A stretch of DNA of 64,000 nucleotides from Massilia sp. ST3. GTDB lineage: Bacteria > Pseudomonadota > Gammaproteobacteria > Burkholderiales > Burkholderiaceae_D. A program made the translations under genes and the position numbers. Every line of letters starts with the position of its first letter. Positions within the stretch are counted from its first letter, which is position 1. The stretch is from NCBI RefSeq assembly GCF_018119405.1, contig NZ_JAGPWC010000008.1, positions 34,891-98,890 of the forward strand, read 5' to 3'. A model generated the notes under the pieces. The model saw nothing but the letters and a program-made list of their open reading frames with translations. It was not told where the DNA came from and ran no database searches. This document shows, piece after piece, positions 34,750 through 42,237 of this stretch.

Positions 34750-37167
34750 ATGAACCTGCGTGATTTCCGCATCGGCTGGCGCCTGCTGGTCAAGGAACCG
34801 GCCTATTCCGCGGTGGTGATCCTGGGCCTGGCCGTGGGCTTCGCCGCCTGCTTCCTGCTGCTCGGCTACGTGGCCCATTCGCTGTCCTACGACCGCCACA
34901 TCCCGGAACGCGGCCAGATCTACCGCCTGATGCAGCACTGGAACCACCCGACCGCCTCCAGCAGCCACTGGAGCAATTCCAGCAGCCTGCCGGCGCGCGA
35001 CGCGGTCGTCCAGAGTGGCGTGCCGGTCCTGGCCTCCACCTTCATCGAGCGCAATATCGACGTGCGCGTGGGGAACCAGGTGCAGACCATCAGCCTGACC
35101 GTGGTCGACCCGGCCTTCGAGCAGATCTTCAAGCCGCCTGTCGTCGCCGGCAAGCTGGCCGACGCGCTGGCCCGGCCGGACACCTTCGCCCTTACCCGCG
35201 AGACCGCCGTCAAGCTGTTCGGCAGCGAGGACGCGGTCGGCAAGACGGTGCAGGTGGCGGGGCGGCCCTACCGCATCGCCGCCGTGCTCGAGGACCAGCC
35301 GGCCGCCACCACCCTGCCCTACGCGGCCCTGGCCGGCATCCGCACCGCGGTCTGGAACGAGGAATACCGGCGCCTGGTCACCACCAACTGGGGCTCCTCG
35401 CACGGCCCGGTCTACGTCAAGCTGCCGACCGGCGCCGACGCCGCGCCGGTGCTCGATTCGGTGCGCCGCGCCATGCTGGCCTCCAGCTTCTACCAGCGCC
35501 AGACGCCCGACCAGATCGCGGCCCTGAACGGCCAGGACATGATCAGCTTCCGCCTGGGGCCACTGCCCGATGCCTACCTCGACCCGAGCGTGGAAGACGG
35601 CGGCAAGCGCCACGGGAACCGCAAGACCATCTTCGGCCTGGCCGCGGTGGCCCTGCTGATCCTGGTGCTGGCCGCCACCAACTACGTCAACCTGGCCACC
35701 GTGCGCACCCTGCGCCGCCAGCGCGAGATCGCGGTGCGCAAGGTACTGGGCGCGGGCGCCGGCGCCGTCAGCCGCCAGTTCCTGGCCGAGTCGGTGCTGG
35801 TGTGCCTGATCGCCACCGCGATCGGCCTGCTGCTGGCCTGGCTGCTGCTGCCGGTGTTCGCCGACCTGGTGCAGCGCGAGCTGGACCGCATGTTCACGCC
35901 GCTCTCGGTCGGCCTGAGCCTGGCGACCGGCGTGCTGCTGGGCGTGCTGGCCGGCGCCTACCCGACCTTCTCCGCGCTCAAGGTGCTGCCGACCGCCGCC
36001 CTGCAGGGGCGCGGCAATAGCGAGACCGTGGGCGGCCTACGCCTGCGCCGCGTGCTGACGGTGCTGCAGTTCGCCACCGCCATGGGCCTGACCGGCATGA
36101 CCCTGGCCGTGGCCTGGCAGACGCGCTACGCTTCCAGCCTCGATCCGGGCTTCGATCCGGCGCCGCTGCTGGTCCTGACGGCATCCGAGGACATGCGCGA
36201 CGCCAAGGTGCGCGCTTTCCGCGACGCCCTGCTGCGCGTTCCCGGCGTCACCGGCGTGGCCGAGAGCGACGCCCCGGTCACCGTCAACCGCAACAGCACC
36301 GCGCTGCGCCGCGACGGCGGCGAGGCGGTCGAGATCAGCACCCTCTACGTAAGCCCCGAGTTCTTCGACGTCTACGGCCTGAAGCGGGTCGCGGGCCGGC
36401 TCTACGACCCGGGACGCGACAAGGCCGAGGACGAGGACAAGATCGTGATCAACGAGGCCGGGGCGCGCCGCTTCGGCTTCGCCAGCGCCCAGGACGCGGT
36501 CGGCAAGTACGTGCGCCAGCCGGACGGCTCGGGCACGCCGATGCAGGTGATCGGCGTGGCGCCCGACATCCGCCACCGCTCGGCGCGCGAAGCGATGCAG
36601 GCCACGGTCTACTTCCTCGAAACCCGCACCCCGGTGTTCAGCGTACGCACCGAGGACGGGGGTGCGCGCCAGGAAGACGTCAAGCGCGCCATCGAGGAGT
36701 TGTGGCCGCGCCATTTCCCGAACGACGTGCTGGAGGTCCAGCGCGCCGCCGGCATGTTCGCCCTCAACTACGCGGACGACCTGCGCCTGGCCAAGCTGCT
36801 GGGCGCCTCGAGCGTGATCGCGACCGCCATTGCCGCCTTCGGCATCTATGTGCTGGCCGCCTACAGCGTGCAGCGCAAGGCGCGCGAGATCGTGCTGCGC
36901 AAGCTGTACGGCGCCGGCAAGGGCGCGGTCGCCGGCCTGGTCGGCAGGGAGTTCGCGGCCCTGCTGGGCGTGGGCGCCCTGATCGGCCTCCCTGCCGCCT
37001 GGCTCGCGATCGAACGCTACCTGGCCGGCTTCACCGAGCGCGCGCCGATCGGCGCCTGGACCGTCGCCGCGGCGCTGCTGGTCGCCTGCCTGGTGGCCCT
37101 GGGCTCCACCGCGCGCCACGCGCTGGCGGCGATGCGTATCCGGCCGGCGCTGGCCTTGCGCGAGTAA
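34750..37167 (+). CDS. FtsX/MacB-type ABC permease, two-module
   Basis: An 805-residue membrane protein with two tandem modules, each made of a transmembrane helix, a periplasmic MacB-like core and FtsX-type helices. The first helix is at about 20-45 (AVVILGLAVGFAACFLLLGY). FtsX helices with the typical RRQREIAVRKVLGAG segment lie near residue 325, and the second FtsX block near residue 690-800 ends with RKAREIVLRKLYGAG and a final membrane pair. Such double-domain permeases, paired with a LolD-like ATPase and an adaptor, export antimicrobial peptides, lipids or toxic compounds. The substrate is not evident. A TGAGGAGAGC ribosome-binding site precedes the ATG. Confidence 0.88.
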   Translation: MNLRDFRIGWRLLVKEPAYSAVVILGLAVGFAACFLLLGYVAHSLSYDRHIPERGQIYRLMQHWNHPTASSSHWSNSSSLPARDAVVQSGVPVLASTFIERNIDVRVGNQVQTISLTVVDPAFEQIFKPPVVAGKLADALARPDTFALTRETAVKLFGSEDAVGKTVQVAGRPYRIAAVLEDQPAATTLPYAALAGIRTAVWNEEYRRLVTTNWGSSHGPVYVKLPTGADAAPVLDSVRRAMLASSFYQRQTPDQIAALNGQDMISFRLGPLPDAYLDPSVEDGGKRHGNRKTIFGLAAVALLILVLAATNYVNLATVRTLRRQREIAVRKVLGAGAGAVSRQFLAESVLVCLIATAIGLLLAWLLLPVFADLVQRELDRMFTPLSVGLSLATGVLLGVLAGAYPTFSALKVLPTAALQGRGNSETVGGLRLRRVLTVLQFATAMGLTGMTLAVAWQTRYASSLDPGFDPAPLLVLTASEDMRDAKVRAFRDALLRVPGVTGVAESDAPVTVNRNSTALRRDGGEAVEISTLYVSPEFFDVYGLKRVAGRLYDPGRDKAEDEDKIVINEAGARRFGFASAQDAVGKYVRQPDGSGTPMQVIGVAPDIRHRSAREAMQATVYFLETRTPVFSVRTEDGGARQEDVKRAIEELWPRHFPNDVLEVQRAAGMFALNYADDLRLAKLLGASSVIATAIAAFGIYVLAAYSVQRKAREIVLRKLYGAGKGAVAGLVGREFAALLGVGALIGLPAAWLAIERYLAGFTERAPIGAWTVAAALLVACLVALGSTARHALAAMRIRPALALRE

Positions 37168-37253
37168 GGAGGGTTGACGCCGGTTGCGTCGGCAATCAAA
37201 CGGGAGCAGTATGGTTGCCGGCAGTTCCGTTGATCGCGGAAGCTGTCCCAGGG

Positions 37254-37280
37254 CCGGCGCTTGTGCGCCGGTCGCGTTTT
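37254..37280 (+). terminator. Possible terminator hairpin after the efflux operon
   Basis: CCGGCGC-TTGT-GCGCCGG (37254-37271) is a perfect 7-bp stem followed by tcgcgtttt. It lies 87 bp after the permease stop and 15 bp before the ribosome-binding region of the next gene, so it could either end the efflux transcript or be part of the next leader. Confidence 0.4.
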
Positions 37281-37294
37281 GCGGAGACGACGCC

Positions 37295-38317
37295 ATGCCG
37301 GTAGTAATAAGATCCAGGTCCTTGAAACTGAGCTTCGCCGCCCTCTGCCTCGCCGGCTGCGGCCTCATGCAGGACGGCTGGCATTCCCCGGTGCCGGCAC
37401 TCCAGCACGACCCGGCGGCGCCCGCCGCACCGGGCATCACTGCACAGTGGTTCGGCGTCAGCACCTTGCACCTGGGCGACGGCGAGACCACGATCCTGAT
37501 CGACGGCTTCCTGTCGCGTCCGCACTGGCTGCCGGCCGCGCTGCTGCCCCTGAAGACCGATGAGGAGCTGGTCAGGACCACCCTGCACGCCCACGGCCTG
37601 CGCAAGGTCGACGCGCTGCTGGTGGCGCACTCCCATTACGACCATGCCCTGGACGCACCTTTCGTGGCGTCCGCGACCGGCGCCGTGCTGGTCGGCTCGG
37701 CCTCGACCGCAGCGATCGCCCAGGGAGCCGGCCTGGGTGCGAGACGGGTGTGCCAGGTCGAGGGCGGCGACTGGATCCGGGTCGGCAAGTTCGACATCAG
37801 GATCATCGCCACGCCGCACATCGCCACCTTGCTCGACGGCGAAGTCGCGTCCCCCTTCGCGCGGCGCTCGCGCATCTATCACTACCGGCTCGGCGACAAT
37901 TTCTCTTTCCTGGTGCGCCATCCGCTCGGTTCCATCCTGGTCGTTCCCAGCGCCGCCACCAAAATGGGCATGTTCAGGGACGTGCGGGCCGACATCGTGT
38001 TCCTGAGCATCGCGCAGCTCGGCAAGCGCAGTCCCGCGGAGATCGGGGAATTCTGGCGCGAGGCGGTCAGGGACAGAGGGGCCTTCCTGGTCATTCCTGT
38101 CCACTGGGACAATTTCACCCGCCCCCTCGACCGGCCGCCGCGGCCCTTCCCCTGGCCCATCGACCGGGTCGACAGCGCCCTGGAAGAACTGCAGCCAGGC
38201 CGCCGCCACGCCGGGTGTCGCGCTCAGGATGATGCCGGTGGCCCAGGCCGTGCGCCTGCCCGCGCGCTCAGCGAGCCCGGCCCCGCCGCAGGATCCAGGC
38301 ATACAGCCCAATATTGA
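37295..38317 (+). CDS. Metallo-beta-lactamase-fold lipoprotein, C-terminus possibly frameshifted
   Basis: A 340-residue predicted lipoprotein (lipobox LCLAGCG, Cys near residue 22) of the metallo-beta-lactamase superfamily, UlaG-like branch. The metal site is HSHYDHALD (near residue 112), with later ligand candidates in ATPHIAT and VIPVHWDNF. The substrate is unknown. After ALEELQ near 38197 the reading frame becomes Gly/Arg/Pro-rich (GRRHAGCRAQDD). The next frame over the same DNA instead reads AAATPGVALRMMPVAQAVRL, which looks like a normal end for this family. A one-base shift near 38195 is therefore suspected. The ATG at 37295 has GCGGAGACG upstream. Confidence 0.72.
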   Translation: MPVVIRSRSLKLSFAALCLAGCGLMQDGWHSPVPALQHDPAAPAAPGITAQWFGVSTLHLGDGETTILIDGFLSRPHWLPAALLPLKTDEELVRTTLHAHGLRKVDALLVAHSHYDHALDAPFVASATGAVLVGSASTAAIAQGAGLGARRVCQVEGGDWIRVGKFDIRIIATPHIATLLDGEVASPFARRSRIYHYRLGDNFSFLVRHPLGSILVVPSAATKMGMFRDVRADIVFLSIAQLGKRSPAEIGEFWREAVRDRGAFLVIPVHWDNFTRPLDRPPRPFPWPIDRVDSALEELQPGRRHAGCRAQDDAGGPGRAPARALSEPGPAAGSRHTAQY

Positions 38318-38633
38318 TCCCGAGCACCGCCGCTGCGAGGACATACTGCGTGCCGCGCCCGAGTCCGGCGGGATAGATGAGTGACAGCAGGTAGTGCTCG
38401 ATAAAGCCGCCGCTGTAGCCGGCCTCTCCGGCCAGGCGGCGCAGCGCGATTTCCAGGTAGGTGAGCGGGCACACCGCGCCCGTCGCCTCGATGCCGAAAC
38501 CCCATACCGCGGCCAGCAGGTGCGCGGGCATCAGGCCGCGGCGGCGCGCCACCAGCAGGGCGCCGAACACGACGAACAGGATGAAGCCGAGGTGCAGCAG
38601 CAGGACTGCGTCGGCCAGGATACGGTAAAACAT
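38268..38633 (-). CDS. DUF2784 family membrane protein
   Basis: A 121-residue inner-membrane protein with about four helices: ADAVLLLHLGFILFVVFGALL, LLAAVWGFGIEATGAVCPLTYLE, a middle amphipathic stretch with SGGFIEHYLLSLIYPAGL, and VLAAAVLGINIGLYAWIL. The HxGFxxF start, the WG and CPLTxxE motif and the HYLxxxxYP motif are those of DUF2784, whose function is not known. Its 3' end overlaps by 50 bp the frame of the convergent metallo-hydrolase gene, whose C-terminus is doubtful. Confidence 0.85.
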   Translation of the reverse strand: MFYRILADAVLLLHLGFILFVVFGALLVARRRGLMPAHLLAAVWGFGIEATGAVCPLTYLEIALRRLAGEAGYSGGFIEHYLLSLIYPAGLGRGTQYVLAAAVLGINIGLYAWILRRGRAR

Positions 38634-38788
38634 GGCTGCAATGGGATGGGAGGCGCCGTGCTTCCCATGCTAGCGCGTTCCGGGCCGCCCCGCCCGTTTG
38701 GCGCAGCGCAATCGTTCGATACGCGCACGGTTGGAAGCGCGGGCCGGTTGGCGTAAAGTCATGTGGTTCTGAACCCGACGAGGCCGCC

Positions 38789-39901
38789 ATGCACATGAAC
38801 GAGTGGACTAGCAGCAACTGGAACGCCCTGAGCCTGTTCGGGGCCCAGGCCTTCAAGCAGATGGACCGCACGCGGCAGGCGCGCGGCAAGATGCTGGACC
38901 GCGCCGGCTACGGCCCACAGGAAACGCCGTCCATCGTTCTCCACAGCGAGCCGGGCCTCAGCCTGCTGCGCTACGGCGAACGCAAGGACGGGCCGACGGG
39001 ACCGGCGGTGCTGCTGGTGCCGGCGCCGATCAAGCGCTCCTACATCTGGGACCTGGCGCCCCAGGTCAGCGTCGTGCGGCGCTGGCTGGAGCACGGCTAC
39101 CGGGTCTACCTGGCGCAGTGGCTGCCAGTATCCGACGAGCATCGCCACTTCGGACTCGACGACTACGGCGACCGCCTGCTGGGCGTGTGCCGCGCGCACA
39201 TCGCCGCCGACAGCGGCGAGGAACGCATGGCGATCGCGGGGCATTCGCTGGGCGGCATCCTGGCCGCGATCTACAGCGGCCTGCATCCCGACCACCTGAG
39301 CGCCACCGTCCTGCTGGAGTCGCCGCTGCACGTCGAGGCGAAGTCCTGCTGCTTCAATCCCCTGGTCCGCGCCACGCCGCACGCGCGCCAGATCGCCGAC
39401 ACCTTTGGCCAGGTGCCGGGCGTCTTCCTCAACATGATGAGCGCCATGGCCGAGCCGCAGGCCTTCCAGTACGAACGGATGCTGGACCGCTTCCTGTCGC
39501 TGGCGAATCCCGCTGCGCTGGCCAACCACATGCGGGTGGAACGCTGGACCCACGACGAGTTCGCGCTGCCGGGCCGGCTGTTTACGGAAATCGTCGAGGA
39601 GATCTATCGCCATGACGCCCTCATGCAGGGCCGCCTCGAGATCGGCGGACGGCGCATCGGCCCGGGCGACCTGCGCGCGCCGCTCGCCTGCGTGGCCGAC
39701 CCGCGCAGCAAGCTGATCCCGCTGGAGGCCATGGCGCCCTTCCACGCGGCGGCGGGCAGCGAACGCAAGCTGATGCTGCACTACGAGGGGGATGTGGGCG
39801 TCAACCTGCAGCACGTGGGGGTGCTGGTGGGGGCGAATGCGCATGCGCGGATCTGGCCGCGGATTTTTGCGTGGCTGGATGCGAATGCGGTGACGGGCTG
39901 A
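38789..39901 (+). CDS. Alpha/beta-hydrolase related to PHA synthase
   Basis: A 370-residue cytoplasmic alpha/beta-hydrolase. The overall plan resembles class III PHA synthase-like proteins: VLLVPAPIKRSYIWDL, VVRRWLEHGYRVYLAQW, the nucleophile elbow GHSLGG near residue 153, and a C-terminal HVGVLVG histidine segment near 350. In true PHA synthases the nucleophile is a cysteine (GxCxG); the serine here points to an esterase or depolymerase-like role instead. The catalytic Asp is probably in CVADPRSKLIP. The ATG at 38789 follows GAGG; MHMN allows a second start two codons on. Confidence 0.78.
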   Translation: MHMNEWTSSNWNALSLFGAQAFKQMDRTRQARGKMLDRAGYGPQETPSIVLHSEPGLSLLRYGERKDGPTGPAVLLVPAPIKRSYIWDLAPQVSVVRRWLEHGYRVYLAQWLPVSDEHRHFGLDDYGDRLLGVCRAHIAADSGEERMAIAGHSLGGILAAIYSGLHPDHLSATVLLESPLHVEAKSCCFNPLVRATPHARQIADTFGQVPGVFLNMMSAMAEPQAFQYERMLDRFLSLANPAALANHMRVERWTHDEFALPGRLFTEIVEEIYRHDALMQGRLEIGGRRIGPGDLRAPLACVADPRSKLIPLEAMAPFHAAAGSERKLMLHYEGDVGVNLQHVGVLVGANAHARIWPRIFAWLDANAVTG

Positions 39902-39966
39902 ACTTGGGACTTTAGGTCCCGGCCTTTGCCCATTGCAGTCTCCGATACTCTCACCTGCCTCTAAAT

Positions 39967-40067
39967 CGTCATTCCCGCGTAGGCGGGAACCCAAGTTTGC
40001 GTGAGTAGCCACAATGGGCGCTGACTGCCCGCAACGAACTTGGATTCCCGCCTTCGCGGGAATGACG
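39967..40067. repeat. Inverted-repeat element with GTCATTCCCGC ends
   Basis: A 101-bp element whose ends CGTCATTCCCGCGTAGGC (39967 onward) and the complement at 40039-40067 pair over 29 bases with two mismatches. Each end is also a small hairpin (CCCGC-gtag-GCGGG and CCCGC-cttc-GCGGG). This GTCATTCCCGCG-type repeat resembles short palindromic elements scattered in many proteobacterial genomes. It sits between two convergent genes, where it could act as a bidirectional terminator. Confidence 0.8.
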
Positions 40068-40147
40068 GTTTTGCGGCTAGGTGAAAGTGAGCGGCAAACG
40101 ATATTTGCACGAAGCGCTTCCCATGCAAATATCCTCTGCAAACCACC

Positions 40148-41080
40148 CTAGACCGGGGTTAGCAACGGCCTTCCGTCGAAATGGGCCACCAGGTTGTCCA
40201 CCGCCAGCCGCCCCATCGCGCGGCGCGCCTCGACGGTGAAGCTGCCCACGTGCGGCGTCAGCACCACCTGGTCGAGCGTGCGCAATGCGTCCGGTACCTC
40301 GGGCTCGTGTTCGAACACGTCCAGTCCCGCCGCGCCCAGGCGTCCTTCCCGCAGGGCCGCCACCAGCGCGGCCTCGTCGACCACCGAACCGCGCGCGATG
40401 TTCACCAGGGTGCCTTCCGGCCCGAGCGCGTCGAGTACGGCCGCGTCGACCATGCGCATGGTCTCGGCGCCGCCCGGTGTGCACAGCACCAGCATGTCGC
40501 TTTCCTGCGCCAGCGCCAGCAGGGAGTCGCTGCGCCTGTCCGGCCTGGGTCCGGCGCTGCGCTGGTGGTAGCGGATCTGCAGCCCGAAGGCTTCCAGGCG
40601 TGCGGCCACGGCCTGCCCGATGCGGCCGAAGCCCACGATACCCGCCACCTTGCCCTTCAGGCTGCGCGCCTGCGGCAGCGGCGCTTTACCGGGCCAGGCG
40701 CCTGCGCGCACGTAGCGGTCCAGCTGGGGCAGCCTGCGCACCGCCGCCAACAGCAGCAGCACCGCCAGGTCGGCCACGTCGTCGGTGAGCACGTCGGGCG
40801 TATTCGTGAGATGGACGCCACGCGCGGCCAGGGCGGCCAGGGGCACCGCGTCCACACCCGCGCCATGCACGGACACCAGCTCCAGCGCCGGCAGGCGCGC
40901 CAGCAGCGCGGCGGGCAGGCCGATGCCGCCGGTGGTCAGCACGGCGCGCAGCCGGTCCGCGCAGGCGTCCAGTTCCTGTTCGCCCAGCTGGGCATGGAAA
41001 TGGCAGTGGAAGTGCTGCTCGAGCAGGTTGAGCACCTCGGCGGGCCATACGCTGCCGAGGACAAGGATCTCCGGTTTCAT
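40148..41080 (-). CDS. D-2-hydroxyacid dehydrogenase (glyoxylate/hydroxypyruvate/ketogluconate reductase-like)
   Basis: A 310-residue NAD(P)-dependent dehydrogenase. The substrate-binding half includes VSVHGAGVDAVP. The nucleotide-binding half has VAGIVGFGRIGQAVAARL and the catalytic set: Arg in VNIARGSVVDE, Glu in LDVFEHEPEVP, and His in VVLTPHVGSFT. Members reduce glyoxylate, hydroxypyruvate or 2-ketogluconate. It is divergent from a KDG-kinase-like gene, suggesting a role in sugar-acid metabolism, but the substrate is not fixed by sequence. Confidence 0.88.
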   Translation of the reverse strand: MKPEILVLGSVWPAEVLNLLEQHFHCHFHAQLGEQELDACADRLRAVLTTGGIGLPAALLARLPALELVSVHGAGVDAVPLAALAARGVHLTNTPDVLTDDVADLAVLLLLAAVRRLPQLDRYVRAGAWPGKAPLPQARSLKGKVAGIVGFGRIGQAVAARLEAFGLQIRYHQRSAGPRPDRRSDSLLALAQESDMLVLCTPGGAETMRMVDAAVLDALGPEGTLVNIARGSVVDEAALVAALREGRLGAAGLDVFEHEPEVPDALRTLDQVVLTPHVGSFTVEARRAMGRLAVDNLVAHFDGRPLLTPV

Positions 41081-41193
41081 CTCGTCGGGCGCGCTGCGCC
41101 GGTCGTTGTCGTAGGCCGAGTATGCCAGATGGGAGGAGCCGCCGCAGGCCGCCCTCGACTATACTGGCCGGCACCGCATCCACCTGGAGTTCC

Positions 41194-42222
41194 ATGTCCG
41201 CACCTCTACCCGGTCGCATCGTCTGCTTCGGCGAAATGCTGCTGCGCCTGTCGCCGCCCGCGGGACGCCTGCTGGCCCAAGCCTCCACCCTGGACCTGTG
41301 CACCGGCGGCGCCGAGGCCAACGTCGCCGTCTCGCTCGCCCGCCTCGGCCACGCCACGGCGATGGTAACGACGCTGCCGGACAGCGCGCCCGGACAGATC
41401 GCCGTCGACGCGCTGCGCACGCACGGGGTCGACGTGGGCGGCGTGCGGCGCGAACCCGGCCGCATGGGCCTGTACTTCCTGACGCCTGGCGCGGTGCTGC
41501 GTCCCTCCGAGATCGTCTACGACCGCGCCGGATCGAGCTTCGCCTGCGCCGATCCGGCCGGCTACGACTGGAACGCGCTGCTGGCGGGCGCCGCCTGGCT
41601 GCACGTGTCCGGCATCTCGCCCGCGGTCGGCGCAGCGCCGGCCCGGGCGGTAGCGGAGGCGATGCGCAGCGCGCGTGCGCTGGGTGTGCGCGTGTCCTTC
41701 GACGGCAACTACCGCGCTTCGCTCTGGGCCGCGCGCGGCGAGGACGGCGCCGGCGTCCTGCGCGCCCTGATGGCGCGGGCGGATCTCGCCTTCGCCAACG
41801 GCCGCGACTTCGCCCTGCTGCTGGGCCGGCCGGAACTCGCGCAGCCGGAACGCGAAGACGAAGCGGTGGCCGCCGCCTTCGCCGCCTTTCCCCATCTGGG
41901 CCACATCGCCTTCACCCGGCGCCGCGAACTGAGCGTGCAGCAGCACGAGCTGCGCGCCTGCCTGCGCACGCGCGACGCGTCAGGCGGGGCCGCCGAGGCC
42001 GGCCCCTACCATCTGCACGAGATCGTGGACCGCATCGGCACCGGCGACGCATTCGCGGCCGGCATCCTCGACGGCCTGCTGCGCGGAGAGGGCCCGGCCG
42101 CCGTCGCCGGTTTCGGCCTGGCGGCCGCGGTGGCCAAGCACTCGATCGCCGGCGACTTCAACCTGGCGTCGCGCGAGCAGATCGCCATGGTTGCCGCTGG
42201 TGCGCTGTCGGTGCGCCGCTAG
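41194..42222 (+). CDS. kdgK: PfkB-family sugar kinase, 2-keto-3-deoxygluconate kinase-like
   Basis: A 342-residue ribokinase-fold kinase. The opening RIVCFGEMLLRLSPP, the GGAEANVAVSLARLG substrate loop and the RIGTGDAFAAGILDGLL anion-hole/catalytic-base motif (GTGD) are typical of the PfkB family. The FGEMLLRLSPP start in particular resembles KdgK, which phosphorylates 2-keto-3-deoxygluconate for the Entner-Doudoroff branch. The internal NGRDF segment also fits. The ATG at 41194 follows CTGGAG. The symbol is a best match; other 2-keto-sugar kinases remain possible. It is convergent with the GH3 gene, with 15 bp between stops. Confidence 0.75.
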   Translation: MSAPLPGRIVCFGEMLLRLSPPAGRLLAQASTLDLCTGGAEANVAVSLARLGHATAMVTTLPDSAPGQIAVDALRTHGVDVGGVRREPGRMGLYFLTPGAVLRPSEIVYDRAGSSFACADPAGYDWNALLAGAAWLHVSGISPAVGAAPARAVAEAMRSARALGVRVSFDGNYRASLWAARGEDGAGVLRALMARADLAFANGRDFALLLGRPELAQPEREDEAVAAAFAAFPHLGHIAFTRRRELSVQQHELRACLRTRDASGGAAEAGPYHLHEIVDRIGTGDAFAAGILDGLLRGEGPAAVAGFGLAAAVAKHSIAGDFNLASREQIAMVAAGALSVRR

Positions 42223-42237
42223 TCAGAGGGCCAGGGA

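Noticed and set aside
38789..39901. Annotation as PHA synthase (phaC).
   Set aside because: The nucleophile elbow is GHSLGG with serine, not the cysteine needed for PHA polymerisation, and no phaA/phaB/phasin genes are near.
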